Assembly (NCBI RefSeq): GCF_015476655.1
Contig: NZ_JABFHF010000001.1
Location: 124,001 to 188,000 of the forward strand
Origin: Aquiflexum lacus
GTDB lineage: Bacteria; Bacteroidota; Bacteroidia; Cytophagales; Cyclobacteriaceae
DNA: 64,000 nucleotides
Direction: 5' to 3'
This document shows positions 1 through 9,525 of the stretch, one piece after another. The notes below the pieces were generated by a model that worked only from the letters and a program-made list of their open reading frames with translations, ran no database searches and was not told the DNA's origin. Made by a program: the position numbers and the translations under genes. Numbering within the stretch: position 1 is the stretch's first letter; every line of letters starts with the position of its first letter.

Positions 1-546
1 AAAACCATTGGCCCATTACAGGATGCCCAACAGGCCATCTTAATGGTCAGGGAAAATGCCGATAAATGGAATATCAAAGCGGATCAGATCGGAATTATGG
101 GTTTTTCTGCCGGTGGGCATTTGGCTTCTACTGCAGGCACTCATTACAACAACCAAACCATCCCCAATCCTAAGGGGACAAGCCTAAGACCTGATTTTAT
201 GATTTTGGTGTATCCAGTGATCAGTTTTGACCCTGAGATAGGTCACAGTGGTTCAGCCCAAAATCTGTTGGGTGAAAACCCTACACAGGCTTTAAGGGAT
301 TTTTATTCAAATGAAAAGCAGGTCAATTCCAATACTCCTCCGACCTATCTTGTCCACGCCAAAAATGATCCGGTGAGTGTACAGAATTCCTATGTTTTTG
401 AAGAAGTTTTGAAGCATTTCAATATTCCTGTTTCGACTACTTATTTTGAAGAAGGCGGTCATGGATTTGGAATGATCAATCGTACTTCTGATGTAAAATG
501 GATGGATGAGGTCGAGAAGTGGCTCAAAGCGATGATTGTTGATTAG
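1..546 (+). CDS. Alpha/beta hydrolase, C-terminal part (5' end outside window)
   Basis: The reading frame is open from base 1, so the true start lies upstream; 181 codons are visible. It looks like an esterase/lipase of the alpha/beta hydrolase fold (BD-FAE or acetylesterase type). The visible part begins with a PLQDAQQAI stretch typical of the helix before the nucleophile elbow. It then carries GFSAGGHLA (nucleophile Ser at about base 106), a candidate acid in HAKNDPVSV, and the catalytic His in GGHGFGM near the C-terminus. These make a complete Ser-Asp-His set. The substrate cannot be told from this fragment; an acyl or acetyl ester of a sugar is plausible because another carbohydrate esterase lies 1.5 kb downstream. 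The ATG at 43 is internal. Confidence 0.85.
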   Translation, partial: KTIGPLQDAQQAILMVRENADKWNIKADQIGIMGFSAGGHLASTAGTHYNNQTIPNPKGTSLRPDFMILVYPVISFDPEIGHSGSAQNLLGENPTQALRDFYSNEKQVNSNTPPTYLVHAKNDPVSVQNSYVFEEVLKHFNIPVSTTYFEEGGHGFGMINRTSDVKWMDEVEKWLKAMIVD

Positions 547-583
547 ATTTATTTAAATTTTCAAATAAGTTTATTGTGCTACC

Positions 584-1231
584 ATGCTTTCAGAAGAAGA
601 AAAAAAACGCATAGAACTTGTAGAAATTTATAAGTTTGAAGTTAAAGATAAGCTGGAATACCAAAAGGCCAGAAAATTTGGTTTAGGGATGGTATACTCA
701 TTTTTCAACAGCAAATTGGGACTTTGGGTATTATCGGCCATTTTTGTTTCAGGAGGGGTAAAGGTCTATGATGATTATAAGGTCAAGCAGGAAAATGAAA
801 AAACCCGCGGTGAAATCATTGAGAAACTCAATAACGAAATCAGTTACAAATTTGACAGGGTGCTGGCATCTCTTAAACTGATTAAAGAAAAAGAACCCGA
901 AGGAGTTTGGGATCAGGAATTTTCTACAATGGAAGAGGCCAAGAATTTTGCCTTAGGGATCAATAAGGATTCGGGAAAAGAGGAAAAATACCTTTATGAA
1001 GAGTTTAAAAATTGGAATTTGTTGGCATTGATGGTAGAACAAAAAAGACAGCTCCAGCATTTAGGGATCCAAGACACCGAACCCGAAGAGGTCATCCGGC
1101 AACTTCATGAAATGTCAAAAATTTTTGAGAATAGGCAGGTAAATTATGAAGAAATAAAATCTATACAGGAAATCATCAGAGATGACTTGATTTTGCCTCG
1201 ATGGAAATCAAATAATTTGTTTTCTTATTAA
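584..1231 (+). CDS. Hypothetical single-pass membrane protein
   Basis: A 215-residue protein I do not recognise. The first 40 residues are charged and helical (rich in Glu, Lys, Arg), followed by one probable membrane segment at about residues 44-62 (SKLGLWVLSAIFVSGG) and then a long hydrophilic, mostly helical C-terminal part with coiled-coil character. There is no signal peptide, so the N-terminus is probably cytoplasmic and the tail on the other side of the inner membrane. It starts 38 bases after the hydrolase and is followed by the DUF4230 gene on the same strand. Codon use is like its neighbours. No function is proposed. Confidence 0.6.
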   Translation: MLSEEEKKRIELVEIYKFEVKDKLEYQKARKFGLGMVYSFFNSKLGLWVLSAIFVSGGVKVYDDYKVKQENEKTRGEIIEKLNNEISYKFDRVLASLKLIKEKEPEGVWDQEFSTMEEAKNFALGINKDSGKEEKYLYEEFKNWNLLALMVEQKRQLQHLGIQDTEPEEVIRQLHEMSKIFENRQVNYEEIKSIQEIIRDDLILPRWKSNNLFSY

Positions 1232-1365
1232 GTTGGAATCAATCATCAATAAAAAGAAAATAAGTTTTAAAACTTGGAAAATAGATTTATAAAAAAATTT
1301 CCGCTCACAAGATGTTTGTTTCCCATGTTTTTTTATCCAATTTTAGATCTGATCTGATTGGAATT

Positions 1366-1980
1366 ATGAATAGGTTTGTTTTTGGATTTATGGTTGCTGT
1401 GTTGGTTTTTGCTGGTTTTTGGCTTTGGTCCAACAAGCAGGACTCCAAAGAACAAATGCTTGAAAGCAGTTCCTTAATTCAGCAGCAAATCGAACAGGTT
1501 GGGAAATTGATTGTGACCGAAGGTTATTTTTCTCAGGTCTTTACCTATAAGAATTCCCAAAATTTGTTTTATAATCTGATGACTTCAGATAAGAAAGCCC
1601 TGGTGGTCGCCAATGCCAAAGTTACCGTGGAATATGACCTCCGTCAACTACAAACAGAAATTGATCAGGAAAATAAAACTGTAATCATCAAAAGAATACC
1701 TGAACCTGTCATCAACATCTATCCTGATATTGAGTATTATGATGTGACCCAGGATTATTTCAACAAATTTGGGGCAGCTGATTATAACAAAATCAAAAGT
1801 ACCATCAATGCCAGGATCAGGGAAAAAGTGGACAAGTCCAATCTGTTGGAAAATTCTCAGGAAAGATTGATGAGTGAGCTGGCCAATATTTTTATTCTTA
1901 CCAAATCATTGGGCTGGACCTTACAATACAATGAAATAATTGTTGAAAGTGAGGAACAGTTGCAAAATCTGAAAAGGTAG
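1366..1980 (+). CDS. DUF4230 domain protein
   Basis: Resembles the DUF4230 family: an N-terminal membrane anchor (FVFGFMVAVLVFAGFWLW) followed by a soluble domain with the family-like stretches QQIEQVGKLIVTEGYFSQVF and VEYDLRQL. I place the start at the ATG at 1366, which puts the anchor directly at the N-terminus (204 residues). An in-frame ATG at 1312 would add 18 residues (222 in total) and cannot be excluded. Known members are uncharacterised membrane-tethered proteins, so no role is claimed. A 9-bp-stem hairpin follows the stop codon. Confidence 0.75.
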   Translation: MNRFVFGFMVAVLVFAGFWLWSNKQDSKEQMLESSSLIQQQIEQVGKLIVTEGYFSQVFTYKNSQNLFYNLMTSDKKALVVANAKVTVEYDLRQLQTEIDQENKTVIIKRIPEPVINIYPDIEYYDVTQDYFNKFGAADYNKIKSTINARIREKVDKSNLLENSQERLMSELANIFILTKSLGWTLQYNEIIVESEEQLQNLKR

Positions 1981-2005
1981 GGCCTCCGGAAAAGGGATTT
2001 TGAGT

Positions 2006-2031
2006 ATATTGGTTTGAATTTTAACCAATAT
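2006..2031. repeat. Inverted repeat between DUF4230 and esterase genes
   Basis: ATATTGGTT and its exact reverse complement AACCAATAT are separated by 8 bases. No T-run follows on the plus strand, so it is at best a weak terminator. It could equally be an operator or an mRNA hairpin upstream of the esterase start at 2046. Confidence 0.45.
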
Positions 2032-2045
2032 CCCCAATCCCCGAT

Positions 2046-3350
2046 ATGAATCTCTTCAAAAAAAACGCATTATTTCTTTTTTTGCTATCAGTTAGCATTT
2101 GCAATTTCTCTTTAGCCCAGATTCCAAGGCAATACCTTGATATTTCCGTTGCTCCTGACAGAACAGACTGGATTTACAAAACCGGTGAAAATGTGGAATT
2201 TTCCATTTCGGTCACCCAATCAGGAGTACCGGTACCTGTAGAGCATGTCAGATTCGCAGTAATGGAAGAAAAGATGGAACCTCTCAAAGAAGGTCCGCTT
2301 AGCTTGAAGGATGGTATAGCCAAAACCCAAAAATTCACGATGAAAAACCCGGGTTTTCTCAGGTGTGAAGTTTATGCCACCATTGACGGAAAGGAATACA
2401 AAGGTATCGGAACTGCAGCTTTTGAACCCGAAAAAATTAAGCCTACTGTTAAGATGCCAGCAGATTTCAAATCATTTTGGGACGATGCCAAATCGGAATT
2501 GGCAAAAATTCCAATGGATTATAAAATGACCCATTTGCCGGAAAAAAGCTCCCAACATCTAGATGTTTACCATGTTAGTTTTCAAAATATCCGAAATTCC
2601 AGAATTTACGGAATTTTAAGTGTTCCAAAAGGGGAAGGGAAGTTTCCGGCTATACTTAGTGTTCCCGGTGCAGGAATCAGACCTTATGGAGGAGATTTAG
2701 GAAAGTCCTTGAGAGGTGCTATTACGCTTCAGATCGGGATTCATGGGATACCGGTCGATATGCCTCAGGAAGTTTACAATAACCTGATGTCAGGAGCATT
2801 GAATGGATATTGGCATTTCAACAACTTCGATAAAGATTTATTCTATTACAAAAGAGTTTATTTGGGCTGTGTAAGGGCAGTGGATTTTTTGGTTTCCCTG
2901 CCACAATATGATGGGAAAAACCTGGCGGTACAAGGAGGAAGTCAGGGAGGGGCATTGGCCATTACTACAGCCGCATTGGATTCCAGGATCAAATATCTGG
3001 CTGCTGTTTATCCTGCATTGAGTGATATGACCGGATACCTGAATGGTAGGGCAGGTGGTTGGCCACATGTATTCGGACCTCAAAATCTAAAATATTACAA
3101 CAAACCTGAAGTGATAGAAACTTTGGCCTATTATGATGTGGTCAATTTTGCAAGAGTCCTTCAGACCCCCGGTTTTTATACTTGGGGATTCAACGACGAA
3201 ACATGTCCGCCTACTTCATACTACTCGGCCTATAATGAAATCAAAGCGCCTAAAGAAGTTTTTATCGTTCCGGAAACCGGACATTGGACTTATCCAGAAC
3301 AAGGAAGGAAAATAGAAGATTGGTTGTTTGAGAAATTGGGGAAAAACTAA
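2046..3350 (+). CDS. Secreted acetyl xylan esterase-like hydrolase (AXE1 family)
   Basis: 434 residues. A signal peptide covers about residues 1-25 (hydrophobic LFLFLLSVSICNFSLAQ), so the protein is exported. Residues about 26-125 form an N-terminal beta-rich domain. Residues 130-434 match the acetyl xylan esterase / cephalosporin-C deacetylase type of alpha/beta hydrolase, with nucleophile elbow GGSQGGALA (Ser near 299), a candidate acid in FNDETCPPTS (about 383) and His in ETGHWTYPEQG (about 413). AXE1 members remove acetyl groups from xylan or acetylated oligosaccharides. The distance of 65 bases from the DUF4230 gene leaves it open whether they share a transcript. A bidirectional terminator at 3498 closes the region. 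Confidence 0.85.
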   Translation: MNLFKKNALFLFLLSVSICNFSLAQIPRQYLDISVAPDRTDWIYKTGENVEFSISVTQSGVPVPVEHVRFAVMEEKMEPLKEGPLSLKDGIAKTQKFTMKNPGFLRCEVYATIDGKEYKGIGTAAFEPEKIKPTVKMPADFKSFWDDAKSELAKIPMDYKMTHLPEKSSQHLDVYHVSFQNIRNSRIYGILSVPKGEGKFPAILSVPGAGIRPYGGDLGKSLRGAITLQIGIHGIPVDMPQEVYNNLMSGALNGYWHFNNFDKDLFYYKRVYLGCVRAVDFLVSLPQYDGKNLAVQGGSQGGALAITTAALDSRIKYLAAVYPALSDMTGYLNGRAGGWPHVFGPQNLKYYNKPEVIETLAYYDVVNFARVLQTPGFYTWGFNDETCPPTSYYSAYNEIKAPKEVFIVPETGHWTYPEQGRKIEDWLFEKLGKN

Positions 3351-3497
3351 GTTTGCTTCTATCCTTTCAGGGAGGTAGTGGAAGTTTTCTAAAAATTGGC
3401 TAGAAGACGGAAGACCGAAGATTATTCTATAATTTGACAAATTATCCATTGGGCTTTCAGATTTTCTTGTATCTATTTGGATAATCGGATAATTAAA

Positions 3498-3524
3498 AAA
3501 GGATGGGAAATTTTCCCATCCTTT
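3498..3524. terminator. Bidirectional intrinsic terminator
   Basis: AAAGGATGGG and CCCATCCTTT pair across a 7-base loop, with A-rich sequence before and T-rich sequence after. It therefore serves both the esterase gene on the plus strand and the giant protease gene converging from the minus strand. Confidence 0.75.
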
Positions 3525-3552
3525 ATTTTTTAAAAACAAGTTTGACAATTAT

Positions 3553-6500
3553 TTATTGGGACTGTTTCATAACTCTAATGGTCTTGATACCGTGCAGTGT
3601 TCGGATATTGATAATGTAAAACCCTTTGTGCATTCTGGAGAAATCCAATTCAAGACGGCTTTCATCTGCAAACCAAGTTCTTGGTACAAAATGGGACCTG
3701 CCCATCGCATCAAGAATAACAAAGGAATTGTCAGAAGGCTCTTCTTCAACATAACCTTTTAAACTGATATTCAATTGGTCACTTACCGGGTTAGGATATG
3801 CTTTGATCTGACCTGAAGTACCATCTACCTCTAGTGTTGTAGACGTGTCTGAAATTGTCAAAACTGAATTTTCATTCATTTCCTCAGATAGAGTCCTAGC
3901 TGTATTTGCGTAGGTGGTTTTAAGTGGTCTGATAGCTATTGCCTGAGCAACCCAACTTTCACTTAATGAAGCAATAGCGCTCATATCACCAGTTGCCCCG
4001 GCATCCTCTTGAATAAAATACGCCATCATATTAGAGGTAAGTCCCTGCTGATTGTTTGGATCATCGTATACTTCAATGGTTCCGGCAGGAGAAGTCCAAG
4101 TAGCATTTTTCTTATTGGTGTAGAAGAGCATTACCAAGTTGTTGCAATCTTCTGTGGTAAGTGAAGGCGCTGTGGCAACCAGGGTTCTGCCTCCTGAATT
4201 CCCACTAAATGTAGCTATTGGTCCCTCAGGATGATTGATATCTGCACCGCTCACTCTGGTGATTCCCATTGTCCATTTTGGACTTTGATTGATTCGGAAA
4301 CCATAAGTATCAGGTTCATCAATACTGGTTATCACTTTATAGAAAGTGGCCATAGCAACCTGGTTTCCTTCATTTACTCTCTGGATCAATACCCAATCTT
4401 TATCAAGAGGAGTAATTGATGGTGACTGTCCTTTTTCAAACATCAATCCTACTACCAATATATCGCCGATTTGCGTGTTAGCTGGTTTCTTTATCGTTGC
4501 AGGATTACTGGTGTTACCTGCCCCCATTGCGGTTTCAAATTCCCCGATTGTTGCAGCCTGATTGATACATCCGGTAACATCAAGAGTTCCAAATGTGGAA
4601 TTTTCCAAATCTACAAAATAATTGGAAGGCGTAAACAAGGTGACTTCAGGTCGGACGCTATAGGTTCCAATGGCAATTGGTCCTGTACTAGGATAGGCTA
4701 TTTCATCTTGGATGAGTGAATACTCGATTTTCTCTATAACCGAAGCCTGATCATCTTTAACTGTTACTTCATTTCCATTGCTGTCCAAGAATGTACTGCT
4801 ATATGCAAAGCCTTCAAATTCAGAAGAATATACAGGGTCGGGGTCTCCAAAAGAAATTTCAACAGGATCAGCAGCAGTACTAACGGTCAGTGCTGTCGGA
4901 GTGATTTCAAGGCTTCCAGGTAAATAAGAAACATTCAGATTTCGTGAATCAAAGGTTCCAGGGATAATGAAGTTGCTTCCTACTTCCGTACTACTTACCA
5001 AGGTGATTGAGAAAAACTCTAAGTTGGCATCCGAATTCTCTTCAGTAGTCTCTCCAAAATCGTAATACTTGATGTTGTTAACTTCTACTTCATTTGCCTC
5101 AACTAAGTCACTTTCTTTGAAGATGATGAGCACATTGTCAAGTTCCTCAATATCCTCTTCGCCACTTTCTGCATTGATTAAGGTACGGCCATTGATGAGT
5201 GTTCTGCCATTGATTAAAGTGCGTGCGTTGATCAGGGTACGTCCATTGATGAGTGTACGTCCGTTGATCAGACTTCGTCCATTGATGAGCGTTCTGGCGT
5301 TAATGAGTGTCCTTGCATTGATTTCTGCACCGAGTAAATTCTGCTCATTGGGATTATCCAGGTAATCAATAAAAGAACCTAATGGAACATCAATGATAGA
5401 ATTGATCAAAGACCTGCCATTAATGAGGGTTCGTCCATTGATTAGGGTTCGTCCATTGATAAGTGTTCGACCATTAATTAGTGTTCGCCCACTTACCATA
5501 AAGCTCAGATTTTCCAGTTCGCTGTTAATAAGAGTCCTGCCATTTGTGTCAAACAAGCCTAATGGAAGACTGTCGTCACCCTCTTGTTTTGCCTTTTCCA
5601 AAACCTCTTGGTAATCGTTTAGGATTGAAGCTTTTAAGCCATCCACGTCTAGGATTTTGGCAGCATCTTCAGGTGTAATTATGACTTCATATTGGATGGC
5701 ATCGCTAATGGATTCACCATATTCCAAGGAAGCATCTCCGGTTAGATCAATTGGTTTAATGGTAACAGGCAAAGTTCTCACAGTAATGATACCTGGACCG
5801 TAATTGCCAAAAGCGTCATTGGTTCCATCATAGAAAAGACTTCCATCTTCCTGCAATACTCCCACATAATTGTAGAAATCCGAGAAAGCAAAACCTGTCT
5901 GAGGATGCGAGGCTGTTATCACATAAGTACCTACTTCGGCCAAGTCACCACTGATTGGACTGGAAAGTGTAAGTGGAAGCAATGAACTACCATCAGGTAT
6001 CGGTCCTAAAGTAAGCCCTACATCTTCAAGTTTAAGTTCGCTTCGTACCCAATCATTGTCAGTTCTTTCAAATACACTTGCAGTAAAAGGCTGCAGAATA
6101 TGTCCATATTTGTTGGTCATATCATCTGCACGGATTGCAATGGTTTTCTTTACGATGTCATAGAAAAATATCGGTCCAGAAGATCCACCATCCAACTCAC
6201 TATCTGAGATAGCATTATTAACAACGGTGATTCCCGGATTTCCAACAAATGGAGGAATGGTTACCTCAAGGTATAACGAATCAGGATTAAATGTTGAAGA
6301 AATCGGTTCGTCACGGAATAACACTTCAGAACCTTCGTAAAAACCAGAACCGCGAATGATCAGCGTAAAGCTAATATTTCCTACAATCCCACCTTGTACT
6401 GCTGCATTTGTTGTATCCAATCGTATGATATTAGGATTTGGTGTGGCCAACGTAAGTAATGCCCTGTCAGCACGGACAAGTCCAGAACCGGATTTGATAT

Positions 6501-9500
6501 CATATCCTGGTTCATGCATATCCTGTGCGGTAGTTTTTAATACTCTTCGGATATCGTCCGATAAGGTTGAACCGGGAGCTTCCCAACCTGCAGGTGTTGT
6601 TTCTGGGTAATATTTTTTCCTTGCCTGTTTTATCAATCCTGCAATAGCAGCGACATGTGGTGCGGCTGCTGAGGTACCAAAGAAATTCGGGAATTTGTCA
6701 CCTTCTATATCCGGTGCACCAAAGTTCACCGTGGTGTTTACGCCATTTGGTCCTGTAAAGTCAGGTTTATCTCTAACCACACCATTGGTAAGCGTCCCAC
6801 CCCTTGAAGAAAATGAAGCAACAGTGAACGGAACCGTTTCACTTGGAACTAATTTAGGATCAAATCCAAAAACAGAGGTGTTTGCGTAAAGTACTGCGCC
6901 AACAGACATTGCCCCCACAGCATTGGCGTGGCCTACAATGGTGGACTTATTTATGGCATCCGGGTCATCCGGGTCAATATTCTGATCAAGTTCACCTCTG
7001 AATATCACATATTTGAACTTAATACCCTTATTGGAGTCAAGGTCAGTACAACTCTCACATTCCCTTGCAATCACAAGATCAACAGTAGTTGATTCTGTTA
7101 TGGTGAAAGAAAGGATTTCTATAGGGTCTCCATTTGAATTATTTCGGTTGAATCCAAATAAAGGGGCACCAAAGTCTTTAAGGTATATATCCAAATCATA
7201 TTCACTGCCCGTCTGATCAAAAGAATAAAGAGGATCATCCCATTGAAGGGCAATCATATAGACAGCTGGACCATTTTGGCCTGGGTAAACGTTAATGGAT
7301 TGGGTAGTTTTACCATCACTAAATTGATGAACTCTGCCTCCGTTTGTCCATTCTCCACTATTTAGCGGTAAGCCAATAGTATTGGTGTTAACAGGATTAA
7401 ATACTCCTTCAAAGGATTTTGTTCCAAAATTTCCAGCAGAAGTAAAATATGAAACCCCATTGGCTGCAACATCATTGACTGCCTTAGCGACTCTTCCATC
7501 ACTAAAGAAGGGTTCTGTTACATATGTAATATCATCAACTATGATATCACTACCTTCAGCTGCCAAGTCTCTGATACCCTGTGCAAAATCTCCCGCTGTA
7601 ATCACGCCTGTCCTGAATCCAAGTTTTGCTCCTGGCGCTACATCATGTATAATCTGCAACATGGCACGACCCTCATCCGTACCTATTCCAAATCGGCTTG
7701 GCAGGTCCCTAAGGAAATATAAGCTATTAGGCAAATCGCCGTTTTGAATGTCTGTAGCCAATGTATTTACACCTGCATCATTACGTGTTGCATAACTATC
7801 TGAAAGCACACCGATTTTAATCCCTGTTCCGTCTATAGTCTGGTCTCCTTCAAAATGAGAATATCCAGCTCTTACAAGGTTGGAACGCATAACCCGGTCA
7901 CCTTGAGTAGTTGTTGCTCCTTTATTGGGAACACCCGGGATTGCTGGTCGTACGTAATTAAATATTTTAAAATAATCGTTGAGTATCAAAAGGTTTTCTA
8001 TAGGGATAAAACCTGCTATAATCAATGAATTTGGATCCTGTTTTAATTCTTCTTCATTTGGTGCTGTAAATCCCAAGCTTTCCAGAATTAACTTAGCTTC
8101 TGTAAACTTTTCTTTGAAATAAATTACCTCGATCAAAACCTCATTTCCGAAGATGTAGAAAACTTCGTTGGATTCAACAGTTTGACCTTGCCTGAAAATT
8201 GCGTTCAAAGCTTTTAACTCGGAACCGATGGGTTCATACACTTTTCCTTGTGAGCAGATGCCAAATTTCTGACGATCATTTACTATTATATCGAATGTTT
8301 CGGTATTGCCACAACCTCCTGCTGCTGTGACCTCTATCTTTTCACCGTTTGTTACAAGAATTTCACCTGGATTTTCAATTATATTTCCATTGCGTTTGAA
8401 AATCAAATCCCCAAAACTGACATCGACAAAATCAAATAAATTCGCAATGGCAGTATTTCCACCATTCTCTATACTGCAGAGAACGGCGTCCACAACCGAT
8501 AAGGATGGTGGAGTGTTGACAACAACATCAAGGTTACAGGATGTAGGTTCACATGCGCCCACATTGTCAATATCTACTGATACATTTCCTGAACCAGTCC
8601 ATTTCACTGTTATTGAATTAGTGCCTTGACCTGAAGTTATTTCTCCACCTTCAGTTACTACCCAAGTATAGCCATCTGATCCCGGAGGTACTGAATAGGA
8701 TGTAACTTCTCCAGGACAGACCTCTTTTTTCCCCTTGATTATACACTCAGTATCAAAGTCGATAACTTCGGAGGCAGCCTGTACAGATCTGTCTTGGCTT
8801 CCTACTGATTTTCCATTTATTGAAATTACACGGGTATGATAGGGAGAACCGTTGATACTGGAAGCAGAATTGCCTTCACCCCAATCTTGCGCTTTGGCAA
8901 TATGACCACCCCAAGCGAGTACTACTGTATTATTTGGTCCATTACTCCCGCCAGTAGTAAAGGAAATGCTTAATCTTGTTATTGCGCTGGTTGCTGTAAT
9001 ATCGTCTTGCTGTACATATTTTATTTCACCTAGAGTGCCACCATAGATGGCTATTTTTTTTTCATCGTCCGAAAGTTGATTAAAACTGTTGGAAGGCTGT
9101 GGTATTCCATTCGGTGTTGGTATTACTCGAAAACTTGGAAGCCCCTCACTAGGGATAACATTCTCACAGATTCTATCGAAACTTGTGATGTAGTCGATAG
9201 CACTTTTGTCATTGGTACGGGTATCCCATTCAATTTCTACTGTATGGTCCCCAGCTCGTAATCTGGAAATGGTCATGCGGTATGGAATGGATTGCCCTTC
9301 AAAGAAATGGCTATTGCTTGAATTGGAATTTCCAGTTGCCCAGTTCACAGGGTTTACGGGGTCTTGATCAATACCACCGTTTTGACCTTGTTCAAGCTTG
9401 ACGTTCTGCGCAAAAGTTGGATTTAGTGCAAGTAGCCAAATCATAATTAGCCATTTGCCTATTGAAAAGAGATTTTTCATTGGTGGATTTTTTAACAATG

Positions 9501-9525
9501 TTGAGATGTTACGAATCTTGTTCAT
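3553..9525 (-). CDS. Giant T9SS-exported subtilase/sedolisin-like protease with MBG domains and hexapeptide repeats
   Basis: 1990 residues. A secretion signal precedes NPTFAQ; a second Met at residue 16 (base 9480) gives a better-proportioned signal peptide and may be the true start. Order of parts: N-terminal beta domain; PKD-like domain (about 263-345); peptidase domain (about 560-1025); IPT/TIG-like domain (about 1028-1115); MBG-like domains (about 1123-1250, 1253-1540 and 1540-1655); a lectin-like beta domain (about 1657-1865); and a type IX sorting domain (about 1904-1990, AYPNPVSDQLNI to the end). The peptidase shows Asp576 in GVLSDS, oxyanion Asn in SAGNFG and Ser952 in GTSAAAPHVA. Where subtilisins have HGTH it reads DEGRAM (Glu618). 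The second MBG domain is interrupted by [GA]R[TS]LIN repeats (1329-1451). It should be exported across the outer membrane and anchored or released by T9SS. The substrate is unknown. Confidence 0.9.
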   Translation of the reverse strand: MNKIRNISTLLKNPPMKNLFSIGKWLIMIWLLALNPTFAQNVKLEQGQNGGIDQDPVNPVNWATGNSNSSNSHFFEGQSIPYRMTISRLRAGDHTVEIEWDTRTNDKSAIDYITSFDRICENVIPSEGLPSFRVIPTPNGIPQPSNSFNQLSDDEKKIAIYGGTLGEIKYVQQDDITATSAITRLSISFTTGGSNGPNNTVVLAWGGHIAKAQDWGEGNSASSINGSPYHTRVISINGKSVGSQDRSVQAASEVIDFDTECIIKGKKEVCPGEVTSYSVPPGSDGYTWVVTEGGEITSGQGTNSITVKWTGSGNVSVDIDNVGACEPTSCNLDVVVNTPPSLSVVDAVLCSIENGGNTAIANLFDFVDVSFGDLIFKRNGNIIENPGEILVTNGEKIEVTAAGGCGNTETFDIIVNDRQKFGICSQGKVYEPIGSELKALNAIFRQGQTVESNEVFYIFGNEVLIEVIYFKEKFTEAKLILESLGFTAPNEEELKQDPNSLIIAGFIPIENLLILNDYFKIFNYVRPAIPGVPNKGATTTQGDRVMRSNLVRAGYSHFEGDQTIDGTGIKIGVLSDSYATRNDAGVNTLATDIQNGDLPNSLYFLRDLPSRFGIGTDEGRAMLQIIHDVAPGAKLGFRTGVITAGDFAQGIRDLAAEGSDIIVDDITYVTEPFFSDGRVAKAVNDVAANGVSYFTSAGNFGTKSFEGVFNPVNTNTIGLPLNSGEWTNGGRVHQFSDGKTTQSINVYPGQNGPAVYMIALQWDDPLYSFDQTGSEYDLDIYLKDFGAPLFGFNRNNSNGDPIEILSFTITESTTVDLVIARECESCTDLDSNKGIKFKYVIFRGELDQNIDPDDPDAINKSTIVGHANAVGAMSVGAVLYANTSVFGFDPKLVPSETVPFTVASFSSRGGTLTNGVVRDKPDFTGPNGVNTTVNFGAPDIEGDKFPNFFGTSAAAPHVAAIAGLIKQARKKYYPETTPAGWEAPGSTLSDDIRRVLKTTAQDMHEPGYDIKSGSGLVRADRALLTLATPNPNIIRLDTTNAAVQGGIVGNISFTLIIRGSGFYEGSEVLFRDEPISSTFNPDSLYLEVTIPPFVGNPGITVVNNAISDSELDGGSSGPIFFYDIVKKTIAIRADDMTNKYGHILQPFTASVFERTDNDWVRSELKLEDVGLTLGPIPDGSSLLPLTLSSPISGDLAEVGTYVITASHPQTGFAFSDFYNYVGVLQEDGSLFYDGTNDAFGNYGPGIITVRTLPVTIKPIDLTGDASLEYGESISDAIQYEVIITPEDAAKILDVDGLKASILNDYQEVLEKAKQEGDDSLPLGLFDTNGRTLINSELENLSFMVSGRTLINGRTLINGRTLINGRTLINGRSLINSIIDVPLGSFIDYLDNPNEQNLLGAEINARTLINARTLINGRSLINGRTLINGRTLINARTLINGRTLINGRTLINAESGEEDIEELDNVLIIFKESDLVEANEVEVNNIKYYDFGETTEENSDANLEFFSITLVSSTEVGSNFIIPGTFDSRNLNVSYLPGSLEITPTALTVSTAADPVEISFGDPDPVYSSEFEGFAYSSTFLDSNGNEVTVKDDQASVIEKIEYSLIQDEIAYPSTGPIAIGTYSVRPEVTLFTPSNYFVDLENSTFGTLDVTGCINQAATIGEFETAMGAGNTSNPATIKKPANTQIGDILVVGLMFEKGQSPSITPLDKDWVLIQRVNEGNQVAMATFYKVITSIDEPDTYGFRINQSPKWTMGITRVSGADINHPEGPIATFSGNSGGRTLVATAPSLTTEDCNNLVMLFYTNKKNATWTSPAGTIEVYDDPNNQQGLTSNMMAYFIQEDAGATGDMSAIASLSESWVAQAIAIRPLKTTYANTARTLSEEMNENSVLTISDTSTTLEVDGTSGQIKAYPNPVSDQLNISLKGYVEEEPSDNSFVILDAMGRSHFVPRTWFADESRLELDFSRMHKGFYIINIRTLHGIKTIRVMKQSQ
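5173..5316 (-). repeat. 18-bp tandem repeat encoding 8 x [GA]R[TS]LIN
   Basis: Eight consecutive 18-bp units in frame encode ARTLIN, ARTLIN, GRSLIN, GRTLIN, GRTLIN, ARTLIN, GRTLIN, GRTLIN (protease residues 1404-1451). The protein repeat is nearly perfect while third codon positions vary (ATT/ATC/ATA, AAT/AAC), so selection seems to act on the peptide. Leu and Ile recur every six residues, as expected of a beta-solenoid, but that fold is inference. Confidence 0.9.
5401..5490 (-). repeat. 18-bp tandem repeat encoding 5 x GR[TS]LIN
   Basis: Five consecutive units encode GRTLIN four times and GRSLIN once (residues 1346-1375). A lone extra unit (GRTLIN) lies at 5524-5541. A 28-residue non-repeat linker rich in Asp, Asn and Leu separates this block from the eight-unit block. 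Confidence 0.9.

Noticed and set aside
5069-5614. Plus-strand frames opposite the hexapeptide tract
   Set aside because: They mirror the 18-bp repeats of the true minus-strand gene.
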